From the NCBI GenBank assembly GCA_017626355.1, contig JAGAIY010000003.1:1-58166 (forward strand): DNA of 58,166 nucleotides, written 5' to 3'. Source of the stretch: Bacteroidales bacterium. GTDB taxonomy: Bacteria; Bacteroidota; Bacteroidia; Bacteroidales; UBA932. The notes beneath the pieces were generated by a model, which was not told where the DNA came from, did not search any database, and saw only the letters and a list, made by a program, of their open reading frames with translations. This document shows positions 1 through 9,126 of the stretch, piece after piece (positions within the stretch are counted from its first letter, which is position 1; every line of letters starts with the position of its first letter). A program made the translations under genes and the position numbers.

Positions 1-440
1 AGTCCCTTTCCGAGGTCCTCAAGACCTGCACCGATCATAAGACCACCCTCAGAGAAAGCTGACTGTGTACGTCCGTAAACGATCTGGAGGAAGAGCTCAC
101 GCATAGCTGTGTTGATAGCGTCGCATACGAGGTCAGTGTTGAGAGCCTCAAGAAGAGTCTTGCCAGGAAGAATCTCAGATGCCATGGCAGCTGAATGAGT
201 CATACCTGAACATCCGATAGTCTCAACAAGAGCCTCCTGGATGATACCCTCCTTTACATTGAGAGTGAGCTTGCAGGCACCCTGCTGAGGTGCACACCAA
301 CCGATACCGTGAGTAAGGCCTGAGATGTCAGTGATCTGTTTTGATTTCACCCACTTTCCCTCTTCAGGAATTGGAGCAGGACCGTGATTAGGGCCCTTCT
401 TTACGCAGCACATCTGCTGCACTTCGTGTGAATAAACCAT
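1..440 (-). CDS. Iron-sulfur cluster assembly scaffold (NifU/IscU-like) protein, 3' part cut by window edge
   Basis: The reverse strand reads an open frame from ATG at 440 to the window edge with no stop, about 146 residues. It begins MVYSHEVQQMCCVKKG and contains the GCSGMTHSAAMASEI stretch, which I recognise from the Bacteroidota protein annotated as an iron-sulfur cluster assembly scaffold. That family is usually next to a GGGtGRT protein, which would lie outside the window. Cysteines at C11, C12, C49, C56 and in the GCSG motif could bind a cluster; this role is inferred from the family name. A -7 promoter box at 482-489 fits this start. The gene is incomplete only because the window ends. 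Confidence 0.8.
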   Translation of the reverse strand, partial: MVYSHEVQQMCCVKKGPNHGPAPIPEEGKWVKSKQITDISGLTHGIGWCAPQQGACKLTLNVKEGIIQEALVETIGCSGMTHSAAMASEILPGKTLLEALNTDLVCDAINTAMRELFLQIVYGRTQSAFSEGGLMIGAGLEDLGKG

Positions 441-481
441 AATAGTTACTATATTTAGTTTTATAAAAGATTCAATCCGCG

Positions 482-489
482 CAAAGATA
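482..489 (-). promoter_or_regulatory. -7 box (TATCTTTG) for the Fe-S scaffold gene
   Basis: CAAAGATA on the plus strand is TATCTTTG on the minus strand, a perfect match to the Bacteroidota TAnnTTTG box, 42 bases upstream of the ATG at 440. Confidence 0.6.
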
Positions 490-517
490 ATAAAAAATCA
501 GATACGAGCGACAAAGA

Positions 518-2344
518 TTACATGCTTTCTATAACGGTTCTGTTAATCTTCGCCAAACGTTCCTCATCCACCTTGATGACCTTCCTGTCATATGTCATGA
601 GACCGTTGACCTCACCTTCGACATCGGTAGTCTGGGTATATACAGCGGCGGCAAAGCCTTTTCTTACGAGATCGATAAGCTCCTCAGCATACTTTTCATA
701 TGCATCAAGCACGTCGTCTCCGTTCTTGTACTGGATATATCCCCAGTTCTTGTCTGCCTGCCAGAGATGGCCTTCAAGAGGAAGACCGATACCACCGTAT
801 TCTCCAAGGACATTGATATAGTCAGGATCATAGAGATACATCTCAGGATCAGGATAGTTATGAAGATCGAGGATATCGCCGGAACAACGGACGAAGCTTC
901 CGCCGGACGCATAGTTCACAAGTCTCGAAGGATCCTGCTCACGGGTGAATTTCACGACATCATCTGTATCGAACTGGCCCCAGGCCTCATTGAACGGCAC
1001 CCAAACAACAATTGAAGGGAAGAACTTGAAATCCTTGATGATCTCACTCCACTCATTATAGAAATTGTCCTTGCCTTCCTGGGTTATCTTCGAGTCTGTT
1101 CCCACTCCATACTCACGATTTCCCCACTTGTTGTCACCATGCTTAGGGCTTGGCATATCCTGCCATACAAGCATTCCAAGGCGGTCACAATGCCAGTACC
1201 AGCGAGCCGGCTCCACCTTCACATGCTTACGGATCATGTTATATCCGAAATCCTTTGTCTTGATGATATCGAAGGCGAGGGCCTCATCTGTCGGAGCAGT
1301 ATAAAGTCCGTCAGGCCACCATCCCTGATCGAGCGGTCCGTACTGGAACAATGGCTCACCGTTGAGAAGCATACGCTTATGACCGTCAGCATCTCTTGCC
1401 ACAGTGATCTCACGCATGGCAGCGTAGCTCCTGATTTCATCAACGACCTGATCTTTGCGGAGAATCGTCACCTTAATATCATACAGGAAAGGATTTTCCG
1501 GAGACCACAGCTTAGGGGATGTAACCCAAAGGGCATCCTTGTATCCGTGTCCCTCTCCTGCAAGGAACTCACCGTCAAACATCTGCACCCTGCAGACATC
1601 GCCCGGCTGCATATTCTCGACCTCGACCTCGACTCCGAGCTTTGCTCCTGCCACATCAGGCTTCGTGGTGAAGGCCTTGATGTAAGTCTCCCCCACCGGC
1701 TCAAGCCATACGGTCTGCCATATGCCGGAAACCGGAGTATACCATATGCCATGAGGATCCATGATCTGCTTGCCGCATGGCTGATACCACTTGTCCGTCT
1801 GATCCAGCACCTTTACTGTAAGATTGTGAGTCTTTCCCTTGGAAAGGAGATCTGTAATATCAAAAGAGAACGGATCGTAGCCTCCGACATGCTCGCCTGC
1901 GAGCTTTCCGTCCACATAAACTTCTGTCTTCCAATCAACTGCTCCGAAGTTGAGAAGAATCCTCCTGCCTTTCCAATCCTTAGGCAGCCTGAATTCCCTT
2001 GAATACCACAATGCATCATTTTCAGTCAATGTACGTCCTACTCCTGACAAAGCCGACTCGATGGCGAACGGAACGAGAATCTTTCCGTCATAACCGTCAG
2101 GACGAGCGTCCTTGGCTGTCACGGCATAATCCCACAAGCCGTTAAGATTCTGCCAGTCAGGGCGTTCCATCTGAGGTCTCGGATACTCCGGAAGCACATT
2201 GGCCGGATCTACCTGAGAAGCCCACTCAGTCATTATCCTGTCTCCTGCCGGTTTCCACTGATATGCATCATCCGCCGGTGTGCTAGCACATGAAGCAGCG
2301 ATGAAAAGGGTGAGGGCAAAGCCCCAAAGATGTCTTGAATTCAT
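518..2344 (-). CDS. Secreted glycoside hydrolase family 2 lipoprotein (beta-galactosidase/beta-glucuronidase type)
   Basis: This 608-residue protein has a lipoprotein signal ending AASC, with the anchoring cysteine at residue 19, so it is probably a periplasmic or surface lipoprotein. The order is a jelly-roll sugar-binding domain (about 60-225), a short beta-sandwich (about 230-320) and a TIM barrel (about 325-600). The barrel carries the GH2 acid/base motif FNEAW with E453 and the nucleophile motif LGEYGG with E515. It lacks the extra C-terminal domains of LacZ. The substrate cannot be read from sequence: beta-galactoside, beta-glucuronide or another plant glycan linkage are all possible. 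It is a single gene with its own promoter, with no SusC/SusD pair or sugar regulator beside it, so it is not part of a visible polysaccharide utilisation locus. Confidence 0.85.
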   Translation of the reverse strand: MNSRHLWGFALTLFIAASCASTPADDAYQWKPAGDRIMTEWASQVDPANVLPEYPRPQMERPDWQNLNGLWDYAVTAKDARPDGYDGKILVPFAIESALSGVGRTLTENDALWYSREFRLPKDWKGRRILLNFGAVDWKTEVYVDGKLAGEHVGGYDPFSFDITDLLSKGKTHNLTVKVLDQTDKWYQPCGKQIMDPHGIWYTPVSGIWQTVWLEPVGETYIKAFTTKPDVAGAKLGVEVEVENMQPGDVCRVQMFDGEFLAGEGHGYKDALWVTSPKLWSPENPFLYDIKVTILRKDQVVDEIRSYAAMREITVARDADGHKRMLLNGEPLFQYGPLDQGWWPDGLYTAPTDEALAFDIIKTKDFGYNMIRKHVKVEPARWYWHCDRLGMLVWQDMPSPKHGDNKWGNREYGVGTDSKITQEGKDNFYNEWSEIIKDFKFFPSIVVWVPFNEAWGQFDTDDVVKFTREQDPSRLVNYASGGSFVRCSGDILDLHNYPDPEMYLYDPDYINVLGEYGGIGLPLEGHLWQADKNWGYIQYKNGDDVLDAYEKYAEELIDLVRKGFAAAVYTQTTDVEGEVNGLMTYDRKVIKVDEERLAKINRTVIESM

Positions 2345-2414
2345 AGTTTCATTGGTTTATGGTTACATTCTGTAAAGATAGATATTTTCTGCAATCCTTT
2401 TGCATAACAATCGC

Positions 2415-2422
2415 TATATTTG
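2415..2422 (+). promoter_or_regulatory. -7 box (TATATTTG) for uvrB
   Basis: Perfect TAnnTTTG match 30 bases before the uvrB ATG. It abuts the opposite-strand box for the GH2 gene, so the two form TATATTTGCAAAGATA. Confidence 0.6.
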
Positions 2423-2430
2423 CAAAGATA
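2423..2430 (-). promoter_or_regulatory. -7 box (TATCTTTG) for the GH2 gene
   Basis: CAAAGATA on the plus strand, directly adjoining the uvrB box and 79 bases upstream of the GH2 start at 2344. A weaker candidate, TATCTTTA, lies at 2373-2380. Confidence 0.5.
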
Positions 2431-2452
2431 AACAGATCTTACCGACCAGAAC

Positions 2453-4603
2453 ATGCCAAAATTCAAGATAGATTCATCATACAGGCCGTCAGGAGACCAG
2501 CCTGCAGCCATAGAAGGGATATGCTCCGCCTTGAATGACGGAGTGGATGCAGTCACCTTGCTCGGCGTGACAGGCTCAGGCAAGACATTTACAATGGCAA
2601 ATGTAATCGAGAATCTTCAGCGTCCCGCCTTGATTCTCAGCCACAACAAGACCTTGGCCGCCCAGCTGTACGGAGAGTTCAAGTCCTTCTTCCCCAACAA
2701 TGCGGTAGAATACTTTGTCTCATACTACGACTACTATCAGCCGGAGGCATACATACCTGTCACCGACACATATATAGAAAAGGACCTGAGCATTAACGAT
2801 GAGATTGAAAAGCTTCGTTTAAGCGCAGCGTCATCCTTGCTGTCAGGGCGCCGTGACGTAATTGTAATATCCAGCGTATCATGTCTTTACGGTATCGGAA
2901 ACCCAGCAGACTTCCACGCCCAGACAGTACACGTGAAACGTGGGGAGCAGCGCAGCATGACGAGGCTTCTGTACCAGCTGGTAGATGCCCTGTACTCACG
3001 CACGGAGGCTGAATTCAAGAGGGGCACATTCAGAGTGAGAGGTGACACGGTTGACATATGCATAGGCTATGGAGAGAACGCTGTCCGCATAGAGTTCTTC
3101 GGGGACGAGGTCGACAACATTTCAGTCATCGACCCGGTAACGGGAGCATTCATAGACGAACTGGACCGGATATCAATATATCCTGCCGGCAATTTCGTCA
3201 CCACGAAGGAAAGGAGCACGAAGGCCATCAGTCAGATCCAGGATGACATGACAGCACGGTGCGAATATTTCAACGAGATAGGCAAGCATCTGGAAGCCAA
3301 GAGGTTGAAGCAGAGGGTGGAGTACGACCTTGAATTCATCAAGGAGATGGGCTACTGCCCGGGCATAGAGAACTATTCGAGATATTTCGACGGAAGGAGC
3401 GAAGGAATGAGACCTTTCTGCCTGATAGACTATTTCCCTGACGACTTCATCACTTTCATCGATGAAAGCCATGTCACCCTGCCTCAGATCAGAGCCATGT
3501 ACGGAGGAGACCACTCGCGAAAGAGCGTTCTGGTCGATTACGGATTCCGCCTTCCTGCAGCGGCGGACAACAGACCTTTGAAGTTCGAGGAATTCGAGGA
3601 AATAACAGGTCAGAAAGTATTCGTAAGCGCGACACCGGCAGACTACGAACTGCAGAAATCAGAAGGTCTGGTGGTTGAGCAGGTCGTAAGGCCTACAGGC
3701 CTCCTTGACCCTCCTATCGAGGTGCGTCCGGTCAAGAATCAGGTGGACGACCTTCTGGAAGAGATACAGAAGAGAGCGGAACTGGACGAAAGGGTTCTCG
3801 TCACGACCCTGACCAAGAGAATGGCAGAAGAGCTGGAGAAGTATTTCACGAGGATGGGGGTAAGATGCAGGTACATCCACTCGGATGTGGACACGATGGA
3901 ACGTGTCGAAATCATCGAAGATTTCAAGAACGGGCTCTTCGACGTGCTTGTGGGAGTGAACCTTCTGCGAGAAGGACTTGACATACCTACAGTGTCACTG
4001 GTAGCCATCCTGGATGCCGACAAGGAAGGATTTCTCAGGAGCGGCAGAGCTCTGACCCAGACAGCCGGAAGAGCGGCAAGAAACGTCAACGGACTTGTTA
4101 TAATGTATGCCGACACGATAACTGATTCCATGCAGCAGACCATATATGAGACAGACCGAAGGAGGAACAAGCAGATGGAATACAACAAGCTGCACGGCAT
4201 AACACCGACTCAGGTAGCAGTCAAGAAGAACGTGCTCCACAACCCTCGTCTGGCGAATACCATCACCGGAAAGGTCAGTGCCGCCAACTCATATGACGCC
4301 CCTGTCTATATCCCGGACCCTACAGACCTCGGTCGCGGAAGCGTCAGCGTCGGACTCGGCCACGACTCAAGGAGAGAAAGCAATTCGGCCTATGTCGACG
4401 GATACATCCAGGCGGATCTTGCAGCAGTGCTTCAGGATCCAGTGATCCGCTCGATGAGCCGCCCTCAGGTGGAAAAGGCCATGGAACAGGCCAAAAGGAA
4501 CATGCAGAAGGCTGCCTCAGATCTTGATTTCCTCGCAGCTGCAAGGTACCGTGACGAAATGTGGGCGCTGCAGCAGTATCTCAAGGTCTGGAAAGACAAA
4601 TAA
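2453..4603 (+). CDS. uvrB: Excinuclease ABC subunit B
   Basis: UvrB is the DNA-loading helicase-like subunit of nucleotide excision repair; it takes damaged DNA from UvrA and recruits UvrC. The 716-residue protein has Walker A GVTGSGKT at 38-45, the damage-probing beta-hairpin with YYQPEAYIP, the DEAD-like DESHVT motif, motif [11 protein letters not shown], and a C-terminal UVR domain (about 670-710) that contacts UvrC. The length is normal; there is a modest group-typical linker before the UVR domain. The ATG at 2453 follows its own promoter box by 30 bases. It stands alone, since relA downstream has its own promoter. Confidence 0.97.
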   Translation: MPKFKIDSSYRPSGDQPAAIEGICSALNDGVDAVTLLGVTGSGKTFTMANVIENLQRPALILSHNKTLAAQLYGEFKSFFPNNAVEYFVSYYDYYQPEAYIPVTDTYIEKDLSINDEIEKLRLSAASSLLSGRRDVIVISSVSCLYGIGNPADFHAQTVHVKRGEQRSMTRLLYQLVDALYSRTEAEFKRGTFRVRGDTVDICIGYGENAVRIEFFGDEVDNISVIDPVTGAFIDELDRISIYPAGNFVTTKERSTKAISQIQDDMTARCEYFNEIGKHLEAKRLKQRVEYDLEFIKEMGYCPGIENYSRYFDGRSEGMRPFCLIDYFPDDFITFIDESHVTLPQIRAMYGGDHSRKSVLVDYGFRLPAAADNRPLKFEEFEEITGQKVFVSATPADYELQKSEGLVVEQVVRPTGLLDPPIEVRPVKNQVDDLLEEIQKRAELDERVLVTTLTKRMAEELEKYFTRMGVRCRYIHSDVDTMERVEIIEDFKNGLFDVLVGVNLLREGLDIPTVSLVAILDADKEGFLRSGRALTQTAGRAARNVNGLVIMYADTITDSMQQTIYETDRRRNKQMEYNKLHGITPTQVAVKKNVLHNPRLANTITGKVSAANSYDAPVYIPDPTDLGRGSVSVGLGHDSRRESNSAYVDGYIQADLAAVLQDPVIRSMSRPQVEKAMEQAKRNMQKAASDLDFLAAARYRDEMWALQQYLKVWKDK

Positions 4604-4609
4604 ATTGCT

Positions 4610-4617
4610 TATATTTG
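4610..4617 (+). promoter_or_regulatory. -7 box (TATATTTG) for the relA/spoT-family gene
   Basis: Perfect TAnnTTTG match in the 51-base gap after uvrB, 37 bases before the ATG at 4655. Confidence 0.6.
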
Positions 4618-4654
4618 AAGATTATTTGTCATTTAAGAATAAAACAGGAAGGAT

Positions 4655-6817
4655 ATGGAGCGCATAAACGAACTTTTCCCCAGATATGACGAAAACGGCA
4701 GAAGACTGATAAAAGCAGCCTACGACATTGCTGCCGAGGCACTTAAAAACAACACAAGAGGCAACGGAGAGCCGTTCATCGAGCACCCCGTAGCCGTTGC
4801 CCGGATAGTCTGCGACGAGATCGGACTTTCTGCCGAATGTGTAGCCGCCGTCTTTCTTCACGAAGCCACACGTTTCTTCCCAGAGACAGACATCGTTTCC
4901 GCAAAATTCGGCAACGATGTATATACGATTGTGGACGGCCTCAACAAGATATCCACGATCAATCCCAAAGACACGAGACTTGAAGCAGAGAACTACAAGA
5001 AGCTGATAGTCTCATATTCACGCGACCCGCGCGTAACGGTTCTGAAGATTGCAGACCGCCTCGAGGTCATGCGCTCGCTCGACATGTTTCCGAAACTCTC
5101 AAGGGAACGCAAGATCCTCGAGACAATGATGCTCTATATTCCTCTGGCTCACCAGCTAGGCCTCTACAACATCAAGAGCGAGATGGAGGACATATATTTC
5201 AGATACGCGGAGCCGGAGCAATACAGGACCATCACAAACAAGCTCAAGAGTACCGAACGCGACAGGCAGAAGCTGATGACCCAGTTCATAGAACCTCTCA
5301 AGCAGAAGCTGTCGGATGAAGGTATCGCATATAAGCTCAAGGTCAGGACAAAGACGGCTCTGTCCATCTACAAGAAGATGCAGAAGCAGAAGGTTCCCTT
5401 CGAGGGAGTCTTCGATGTGTTCGCCATCCGCTTCATCATAGACTGCGAAGAAGACAGGGAGACGGAGCACGCTCTGTGCTGGAAAGTCTTCTCGTATGTG
5501 ACGGAAGAGTACGAGTCTGACACCAAGCGCCTCAGGGACTGGATATCCAACCCTAAGCCTAACGGTTACGAGTCCCTGCACATAACCGTCAAGAACAAGG
5601 AAGGAAGCTTTCTCGAAGTGCAGATCAGGACAAAGAGGATGGACGACATGGCGGAAAGCGGTCTCGCCTCACACTGGTCATACAAGGGCATAAGACATGA
5701 GGCGACTCTCGACAGGTGGCTTACGGCTGTGAGAAAGGCATTGGAAAGTCCTCTCGGCTCGGAAGGTGACCCTATGGCGTCCTATTATGAAGATGATCTT
5801 CTGGCTCTTCCATCCAAGGAGATATTCGTATTCACCCCTTCAGGTGAACTCAGGAAACTTCCTGCAGGAGCCACTGTGCTTGATTTCGCCTTCGACATCC
5901 ACTCGAATCTCGGTATAAAGTGCACAGGAGGCCGCATTGGCGGAAAAGCCGTCTCGATCAAGGAAAAGCTCAAGACCGGTGACATAGTCGAGATCATGTC
6001 CGGAAAGAACCAGAAGCCTTCGGCTGACTGGCTGAATTTCGTCGTCACAAACAAGGCGAGGACAAAGATCAGGCAGAAGATGAGCGAGGCTGAGTTCCAG
6101 AAGGCTGCTGACGGCAAGGAACTTCTCGGAAGAAGGCTGAAGAACTGGAAGATGGAGCTCGATGACGAGACCATGAATGCTCTTCTGAAGAAGCTACAGT
6201 ACAAGACGATAAACGCCTTCTATGCCGCAATCGGCGACGGAATCGTGGATGTAGCCGATGTAAAGAACCACATAAACGACATCCGCAGCCAGAATACGGA
6301 CCAGAGCAAGGAAACGGAGCAGAAGGCTGTGAAATCCGGCATACAGCAGGGCAAGGGAACTGACGACATTCTTGTCATCGATGCCAAGAATGTACGGGGT
6401 CTGGACTACAGAATGGCGAAATGCTGCAATCCGGTATTCGGAGATGACGTATTCGGCTTCGTCACAAGAACCGAAGGAATCAAGATTCACCGCATGTCCT
6501 GCCCTAACGCGGGAAGGCTTCTTGAAATGTATCCGTACCGCATCCAGAAGGTAAAGTGGAGCGAGAACCCGAGCACGGGCAATTTCCAGACCGGTCTCAG
6601 AGTTACGGCAGCCCTCGAGCCGTCCGTAATAAACGAGATCATGGACATCGTCAACACGTTCCGCGCATCGGTCAGGATGTTCAATGTAAGCGAAAACGAA
6701 AGATACGGCACATACGACATCAACATGAAGATAGCCGTGCCGAGCAATCTGGAGCTTGACAAGGTGATCTCACAGATACGCAACCTCAAGAATGTAATCA
6801 AGATAAACAGAATCTAA
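4655..6817 (+). CDS. relA: RelA/SpoT-family (p)ppGpp synthetase with degenerate hydrolase domain
   Basis: This 720-residue long RSH protein has an N-terminal HD-type domain (about 20-170), a synthetase domain (about 195-340), a TGS domain (about 392-455), a Cys-containing zinc-finger region (about 590-640, with MAKCCNP) and a C-terminal ACT domain (about 645-720). The synthetase site looks intact: RTKTALSIYKK at 231-241, D254, YESLH at 305-309 and EVQIRT at 321-326. The hydrolase site does not: the family motif HDxxED reads H69-E70-A-T-R-F74, so the metal-binding Asp and the ED pair are lost, although H44 and D134 remain. I infer a synthetase-dominant enzyme, like RelA of enterobacteria, with hydrolysis supplied by another protein. 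The next gene starts five bases after the stop. Confidence 0.93.
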   Translation: MERINELFPRYDENGRRLIKAAYDIAAEALKNNTRGNGEPFIEHPVAVARIVCDEIGLSAECVAAVFLHEATRFFPETDIVSAKFGNDVYTIVDGLNKISTINPKDTRLEAENYKKLIVSYSRDPRVTVLKIADRLEVMRSLDMFPKLSRERKILETMMLYIPLAHQLGLYNIKSEMEDIYFRYAEPEQYRTITNKLKSTERDRQKLMTQFIEPLKQKLSDEGIAYKLKVRTKTALSIYKKMQKQKVPFEGVFDVFAIRFIIDCEEDRETEHALCWKVFSYVTEEYESDTKRLRDWISNPKPNGYESLHITVKNKEGSFLEVQIRTKRMDDMAESGLASHWSYKGIRHEATLDRWLTAVRKALESPLGSEGDPMASYYEDDLLALPSKEIFVFTPSGELRKLPAGATVLDFAFDIHSNLGIKCTGGRIGGKAVSIKEKLKTGDIVEIMSGKNQKPSADWLNFVVTNKARTKIRQKMSEAEFQKAADGKELLGRRLKNWKMELDDETMNALLKKLQYKTINAFYAAIGDGIVDVADVKNHINDIRSQNTDQSKETEQKAVKSGIQQGKGTDDILVIDAKNVRGLDYRMAKCCNPVFGDDVFGFVTRTEGIKIHRMSCPNAGRLLEMYPYRIQKVKWSENPSTGNFQTGLRVTAALEPSVINEIMDIVNTFRASVRMFNVSENERYGTYDINMKIAVPSNLELDKVISQIRNLKNVIKINRI

Positions 6818-6822
6818 GCATC

Positions 6823-7317
6823 ATGATAGACATCGAAGCAAGAGTGGCTGAGGCCAGAAGACTGTTCAAGGAAGAAGGATACAACTGCTGTCAGGCAGTC
6901 GTGCTTGCATACAGCGACCTGTTCGGACTGGACAAGGTGACGGCGGCATCGGCAGCATCCGGCTTTGGCGGAGGCATGGGAAGGATGAGGGAAGTCTGCG
7001 GAAGCGTCAGCGGCATGGTCTTCCTTGCAGGATTCATATCCCCTGCAGCAGATCCGAAAGTCAAGGCGGCAAGGACGGCCAACTACGCCCTCGTCCAGGA
7101 AGTCGCGGAGGAGTTCCGTAAGATCAACGGATCCATCCTGTGCAAGGAACTTCTGGGCCTCGTACCTATGGGAAGCGGCACTATGACGCCTAAGGAATCA
7201 CCGGAACCATCAGACAGGACCTCCGAATATTACAAAAAGCGTCCTTGCGAAGAACTTGTGGGGATTTCTGCAAGGATTATTGGAGAGAAGCTTCATCAAA
7301 TGACAAATAATTTATAA
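6823..7317 (+). CDS. C_GCAxxG_C_C family protein
   Basis: This 164-residue protein matches the small redox-like family named for its cysteine pattern. Cysteines are seen at C22-C23 in NCCQAVV, at C59 in VCGSVSG after a glycine-rich turn (GFGGGMG), and later in LCKELLG and RPCEELV. The function of the family is not established; some members sit near electron-transfer genes. It lies five bases after relA with no promoter box between, so it is very probably cotranscribed with relA. The C-terminal part (about 115-164) is less conserved. The cysteines could hold a metal or a disulfide relay; that is inference. Confidence 0.8.
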   Translation: MIDIEARVAEARRLFKEEGYNCCQAVVLAYSDLFGLDKVTAASAASGFGGGMGRMREVCGSVSGMVFLAGFISPAADPKVKAARTANYALVQEVAEEFRKINGSILCKELLGLVPMGSGTMTPKESPEPSDRTSEYYKKRPCEELVGISARIIGEKLHQMTNNL

Positions 7318-7322
7318 CTTTG
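7315..7322 (+). promoter_or_regulatory. -7 box (TAACTTTG) for ppa
   Basis: Perfect TAnnTTTG match overlapping the stop codon of the preceding gene, 21 bases before the ppa ATG. Confidence 0.6.
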
Positions 7323-7342
7323 TACGCATCAAAAATATTCGA

Positions 7343-7966
7343 ATGGACTATAATAACGCACACAAAGCCCATCCTTGGCATGGAATCAGCCTCGGAAAAA
7401 ATGTACCTGAAGAGGTAAGGGTATTCGTAGAGATTGTGCCGACTGACACAGTAAAATATGAAGTAGACAAGGAGTCAGGATATCTTTCCCTTGACCGTCC
7501 GCAGAAATTCTCCAACATCGTACCTTCGCTCTACGGCTTTCTCCCGAAGTCATATTGCGGAGCAAAAGTGGCGGAACTGACAAACAAGGCTCTTGTAAGA
7601 AAGGACATCGAAGGTGACGGTGACCCGTTGGATATCTGCATCCTCACCGAGAAGGATGTGACCCACGGTGACATCATCGTGAATGCCCGCCCTATCGGAG
7701 GTCTCAGGCTTCTCGACCATAATCAGGCTGATGACAAGATCATCGCCGTACTCAAGAGCGATGCCGTTTACGGAATGATGACGGATATAGAGCAGGTTCC
7801 GACTGACATCATCCGCCGTCTCATCCACTATTTCAGCACATACAAGGACATTCCAGGCGAGCACACAAGCCGAATGCAGTTCATAAGCATCTACGGCCCG
7901 GATGTAGCCAAAGATGTGATTCTTAGGTCAATGGATGACTATCAGGAATATATCTCAAACAAATAA
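7343..7966 (+). CDS. ppa: Family I inorganic pyrophosphatase
   Basis: This soluble enzyme hydrolyses pyrophosphate to two phosphates and so pulls biosynthetic reactions forward. The 207-residue protein carries the family I signature DGDPLD (with D-x-D-P-x-D metal ligands around residues 92-97) and the conserved DDKIIAV segment. The N-terminus MDYNNAHKAHPWHG and the slightly long N-terminal arm are typical of the Bacteroidota version. It is monocistronic, with its own promoter box and a strong shared terminator after it, facing fba on the other strand. Confidence 0.93.
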   Translation: MDYNNAHKAHPWHGISLGKNVPEEVRVFVEIVPTDTVKYEVDKESGYLSLDRPQKFSNIVPSLYGFLPKSYCGAKVAELTNKALVRKDIEGDGDPLDICILTEKDVTHGDIIVNARPIGGLRLLDHNQADDKIIAVLKSDAVYGMMTDIEQVPTDIIRRLIHYFSTYKDIPGEHTSRMQFISIYGPDVAKDVILRSMDDYQEYISNK

Positions 7967-7975
7967 AGACACAAA

Positions 7976-8005
7976 AAAAGGTTCTGAAAATTTCAGAACC
8001 TTTTT
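7976..8005. terminator. Bidirectional intrinsic terminator between ppa and fba
   Basis: GTTCTGAAA and TTTCAGAAC form a perfect stem around 7981-7999. A runs on the left and T runs on the right, so it serves the convergent ppa (plus) and fba (minus) genes. Confidence 0.85.
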
Positions 8006-8024
8006 CTTTTTCCTTCTGCAGGAA

Positions 8025-9026
8025 TTACTCAGCCTTTCCGTCTGAACCGAGAACGTTTACGATCTTGTGGATGTAAAGCTTCTTCATGTTGTCACGAGCA
8101 GGACCGAGGTACTTGCGTGGGTCGAACTCTGCAGGCTTTGTTGCGAATACCTCGCGGATAGCTGCTGTCATTGCAAGACGTGAGTCAGAGTCGATGTTGA
8201 TCTTGCATACTGCAGACTCAGCAGCCTTGCGGAGCCATGGCTCAGGAATACCGATAGCTGCCTTGAGGGCACCGCCGTACTGGTTGATTGTAGCAACCTC
8301 GTCCTGTGGAACTGAAGATGAACCGTGGAGAACGATAGGGAAACCTGGAAGCTCCTTCTCAACACCCTCGAGAACGTCGAATGCGAGCATAGGTGGAACG
8401 AGGAGACCTGTCTCAGGATCAACTGTGCACTGCTCAGGAGTGAACTTGTATGCACCGTGTGAAGTTCCGATAGAGATAGCGAGAGAGTCGCAGCCTGTCT
8501 TGGTTACGAAGTCAACAACCTCCTCAGGCTTAGTGTAAGTGTGGTGGTCTGAGCTTACCTCATCCTCAACACCTGCAAGAACTCCGAGCTCACCCTCAAC
8601 TGTTACGTCGAACTGGTGTGCATAGTCTACAACCTTCTTTGTAAGAGCTACGTTCTCATCGTAGTCGAGGTGTGAACCGTCGATCATAACTGAAGAGAAG
8701 CCCATGTCGATACAGCTCTTGCAAGTCTCGAAAGAGTCACCGTGATCGAGGTGAAGAACGATCTGAGGATTCTCCCAGCCGAGCTCCTTTGCATACTCTA
8801 CAGCGCCTTCTGCCATGTAACGGAGAAGAGTCTGGTTAGCATACTGACGAGCGCCCTTTGAAACCTGAAGGATAACTGGAGACTTTGTCTCAGCAGCTGC
8901 TGAGATGATAGCCTGAAGCTGCTCCATGTTGTTGAAGTTGAATGCAGGGATAGCGTAGCCGCCATCAATTGCCTTTGCAAACATCTCTTTGGTGTTTACA
9001 AGACCGAGTTCCTTGTAAGAAATCAT
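8025..9026 (-). CDS. fba: Class II fructose-1,6-bisphosphate aldolase
   Basis: This glycolytic enzyme cleaves fructose-1,6-bisphosphate into dihydroxyacetone phosphate and glyceraldehyde-3-phosphate using a metal ion. The 333-residue protein shows the class II hallmarks: LHLDHGDS with the zinc-binding histidine and catalytic aspartate, SVMIDGSHLDYDENV, the VEGELG glutamate ligand, and an SIGTSHGAYKF glycine-histidine region. Its composition is repetitive in codon choice, as expected for a highly expressed gene. It is a single gene, reading toward ppa and divergent from gmk. Confidence 0.95.
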   Translation of the reverse strand: MISYKELGLVNTKEMFAKAIDGGYAIPAFNFNNMEQLQAIISAAAETKSPVILQVSKGARQYANQTLLRYMAEGAVEYAKELGWENPQIVLHLDHGDSFETCKSCIDMGFSSVMIDGSHLDYDENVALTKKVVDYAHQFDVTVEGELGVLAGVEDEVSSDHHTYTKPEEVVDFVTKTGCDSLAISIGTSHGAYKFTPEQCTVDPETGLLVPPMLAFDVLEGVEKELPGFPIVLHGSSSVPQDEVATINQYGGALKAAIGIPEPWLRKAAESAVCKINIDSDSRLAMTAAIREVFATKPAEFDPRKYLGPARDNMKKLYIHKIVNVLGSDGKAE

Positions 9027-9073
9027 AATTCTATAAATTGTTTAAAAATCGTTTCTTAATCACAATATCTTTG

Positions 9074-9081
9074 CAAAAATA
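9074..9081 (-). promoter_or_regulatory. -7 box (TATTTTTG) for fba
   Basis: CAAAAATA on the plus strand, 48 bases upstream of the fba ATG. It is flanked by two plus-strand boxes, at 9066-9073 (TATCTTTG) and 9084-9091 (TATTTTTG). Confidence 0.6.
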
Positions 9082-9083
9082 GT

Positions 9084-9091
9084 TATTTTTG
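9084..9091 (+). promoter_or_regulatory. -7 box (TATTTTTG) for gmk-nadD
   Basis: TAnnTTTG match 35 bases before the gmk ATG. TATCTTTG at 9066-9073 is an alternative box on the same strand. Confidence 0.5.
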
Positions 9092-9126
9092 CCGAATATT
9101 AAAATAATTGAGAATCTAATATCACC

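Noticed and set aside
518-2344. GH2 gene as part of a polysaccharide utilisation locus
   Set aside because: No SusC/SusD pair, sensor or other carbohydrate enzyme lies beside it in the window.
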